Positions 64,000 through 64,000 of a stretch of 64,000 bases of DNA are shown piece after piece. The position numbers and the translations under genes are program-made. The stretch's first letter is position 1. Every line of letters starts with the position of its first letter. The notes under the pieces are model-generated. The model was given only the letters and a program-made list of their open reading frames with translations. It searched no databases and was not told the DNA's origin. The stretch is from the NCBI GenBank assembly GCA_900473915.1, contig UCNG01000020.1:125221-189220 (forward strand). The letters run 5' to 3'. Origin of the DNA: Hyphomicrobiales bacterium. GTDB lineage: Bacteria > Pseudomonadota > Alphaproteobacteria > Rhizobiales > Rhizobiaceae.

Positions 64000-64000
64000 C

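Overview
The window is a high-GC, gene-dense alphaproteobacterial chromosome segment. Gene content and order point to the Brucella/Ochrobactrum group of the Rhizobiales: truB-rpsO-pnp, fabA-fabB-fabI next to irr, a cpa/tad pilus locus, mutM-ech-rpsT-dnaA, dnaN-recF, the kdsB/pheA/dnaX/ybaB/recR block, and rpsA-cmk-aroA ahead of tRNA-Ala. AroA closely resembles the class II EPSP synthase of Agrobacterium CP4, and short palindromic repeats of one family lie between genes. The genus assignment is inferred from memory of family sequences and gene order, not from a search. No insertion sequence, prophage, CRISPR array or clear pseudogene was seen; this is mostly core chromosome.

Layout. 1-4.9 kb: translation and RNA genes (truB, rpsO, pnp, an rsmC-like methyltransferase). 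4.9-7.7 kb: anaerobic-type unsaturated fatty acid genes (fabA, fabB, fabI, minus strand). 8-12 kb: irr, a MetQ-like binding protein, a GNAT protein, an SH3 protein and a 2-hydroxyacid dehydrogenase. 12-15.6 kb: a minus-strand operon of leucyl aminopeptidase, MarR, NlpC/P60 and an alpha/beta hydrolase. 15.9-27.4 kb: a Tad/Flp pilus locus (tadD; then minus-strand flp, cpaA, cpaB, cpaC, cpaD, cpaE, cpaF, tadB, tadC; then plus-strand secretin-N protein and two TadE-like pseudopilins). 27.5-34.9 kb: mutM, ech, rpsT, a roughly 0.8 kb AT-richer region with two DnaA boxes, dnaA, dnaN, recF. 34.9-37.4 kb: a MoeB/ThiF-type activating enzyme and a two-subunit aconitase-X pair. 37.4-46.1 kb: a minus-strand operon with two YejA-type peptide-binding proteins, yejB, yejE, yejF and a ghrA-like dehydrogenase. 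46.2-64 kb: membrane-anchored cytochrome c, kdsB, pheA, nudC, HIT protein, 4.5S RNA, dnaX, ybaB, recR, a lytic transglycosylase, a LysR/YeiH divergent pair, a deformylase, rpsA, cmk, aroA, an acidic TIGR02300-type protein, tRNA-Ala(GGC), an acyltransferase and the end of an EamA transporter.

How the genes work together. The Tad locus encodes pilin, prepilin peptidase, secretin, ATPases and platform proteins. It carries TTAACCAT-type octamers, the half-site recognised by the cell-cycle regulator CtrA, and a run of nine G in its divergent control region. The dnaA/dnaN/recF block may be an origin or a dnaA autoregulatory region. Much of the rest links envelope building (KDO, fatty acids, peptidoglycan hydrolases) with peptide uptake.

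The less ordinary items are the aconitase-X pair, the dual-binding-protein yej operon, the stand-alone secretin N-domain protein, the glycine at the glyphosate-determining position of the CP4-type AroA, a mobile-looking palindrome family that touches gene starts, and several structured leaders (pnp, rpsA, ybaB-recR).
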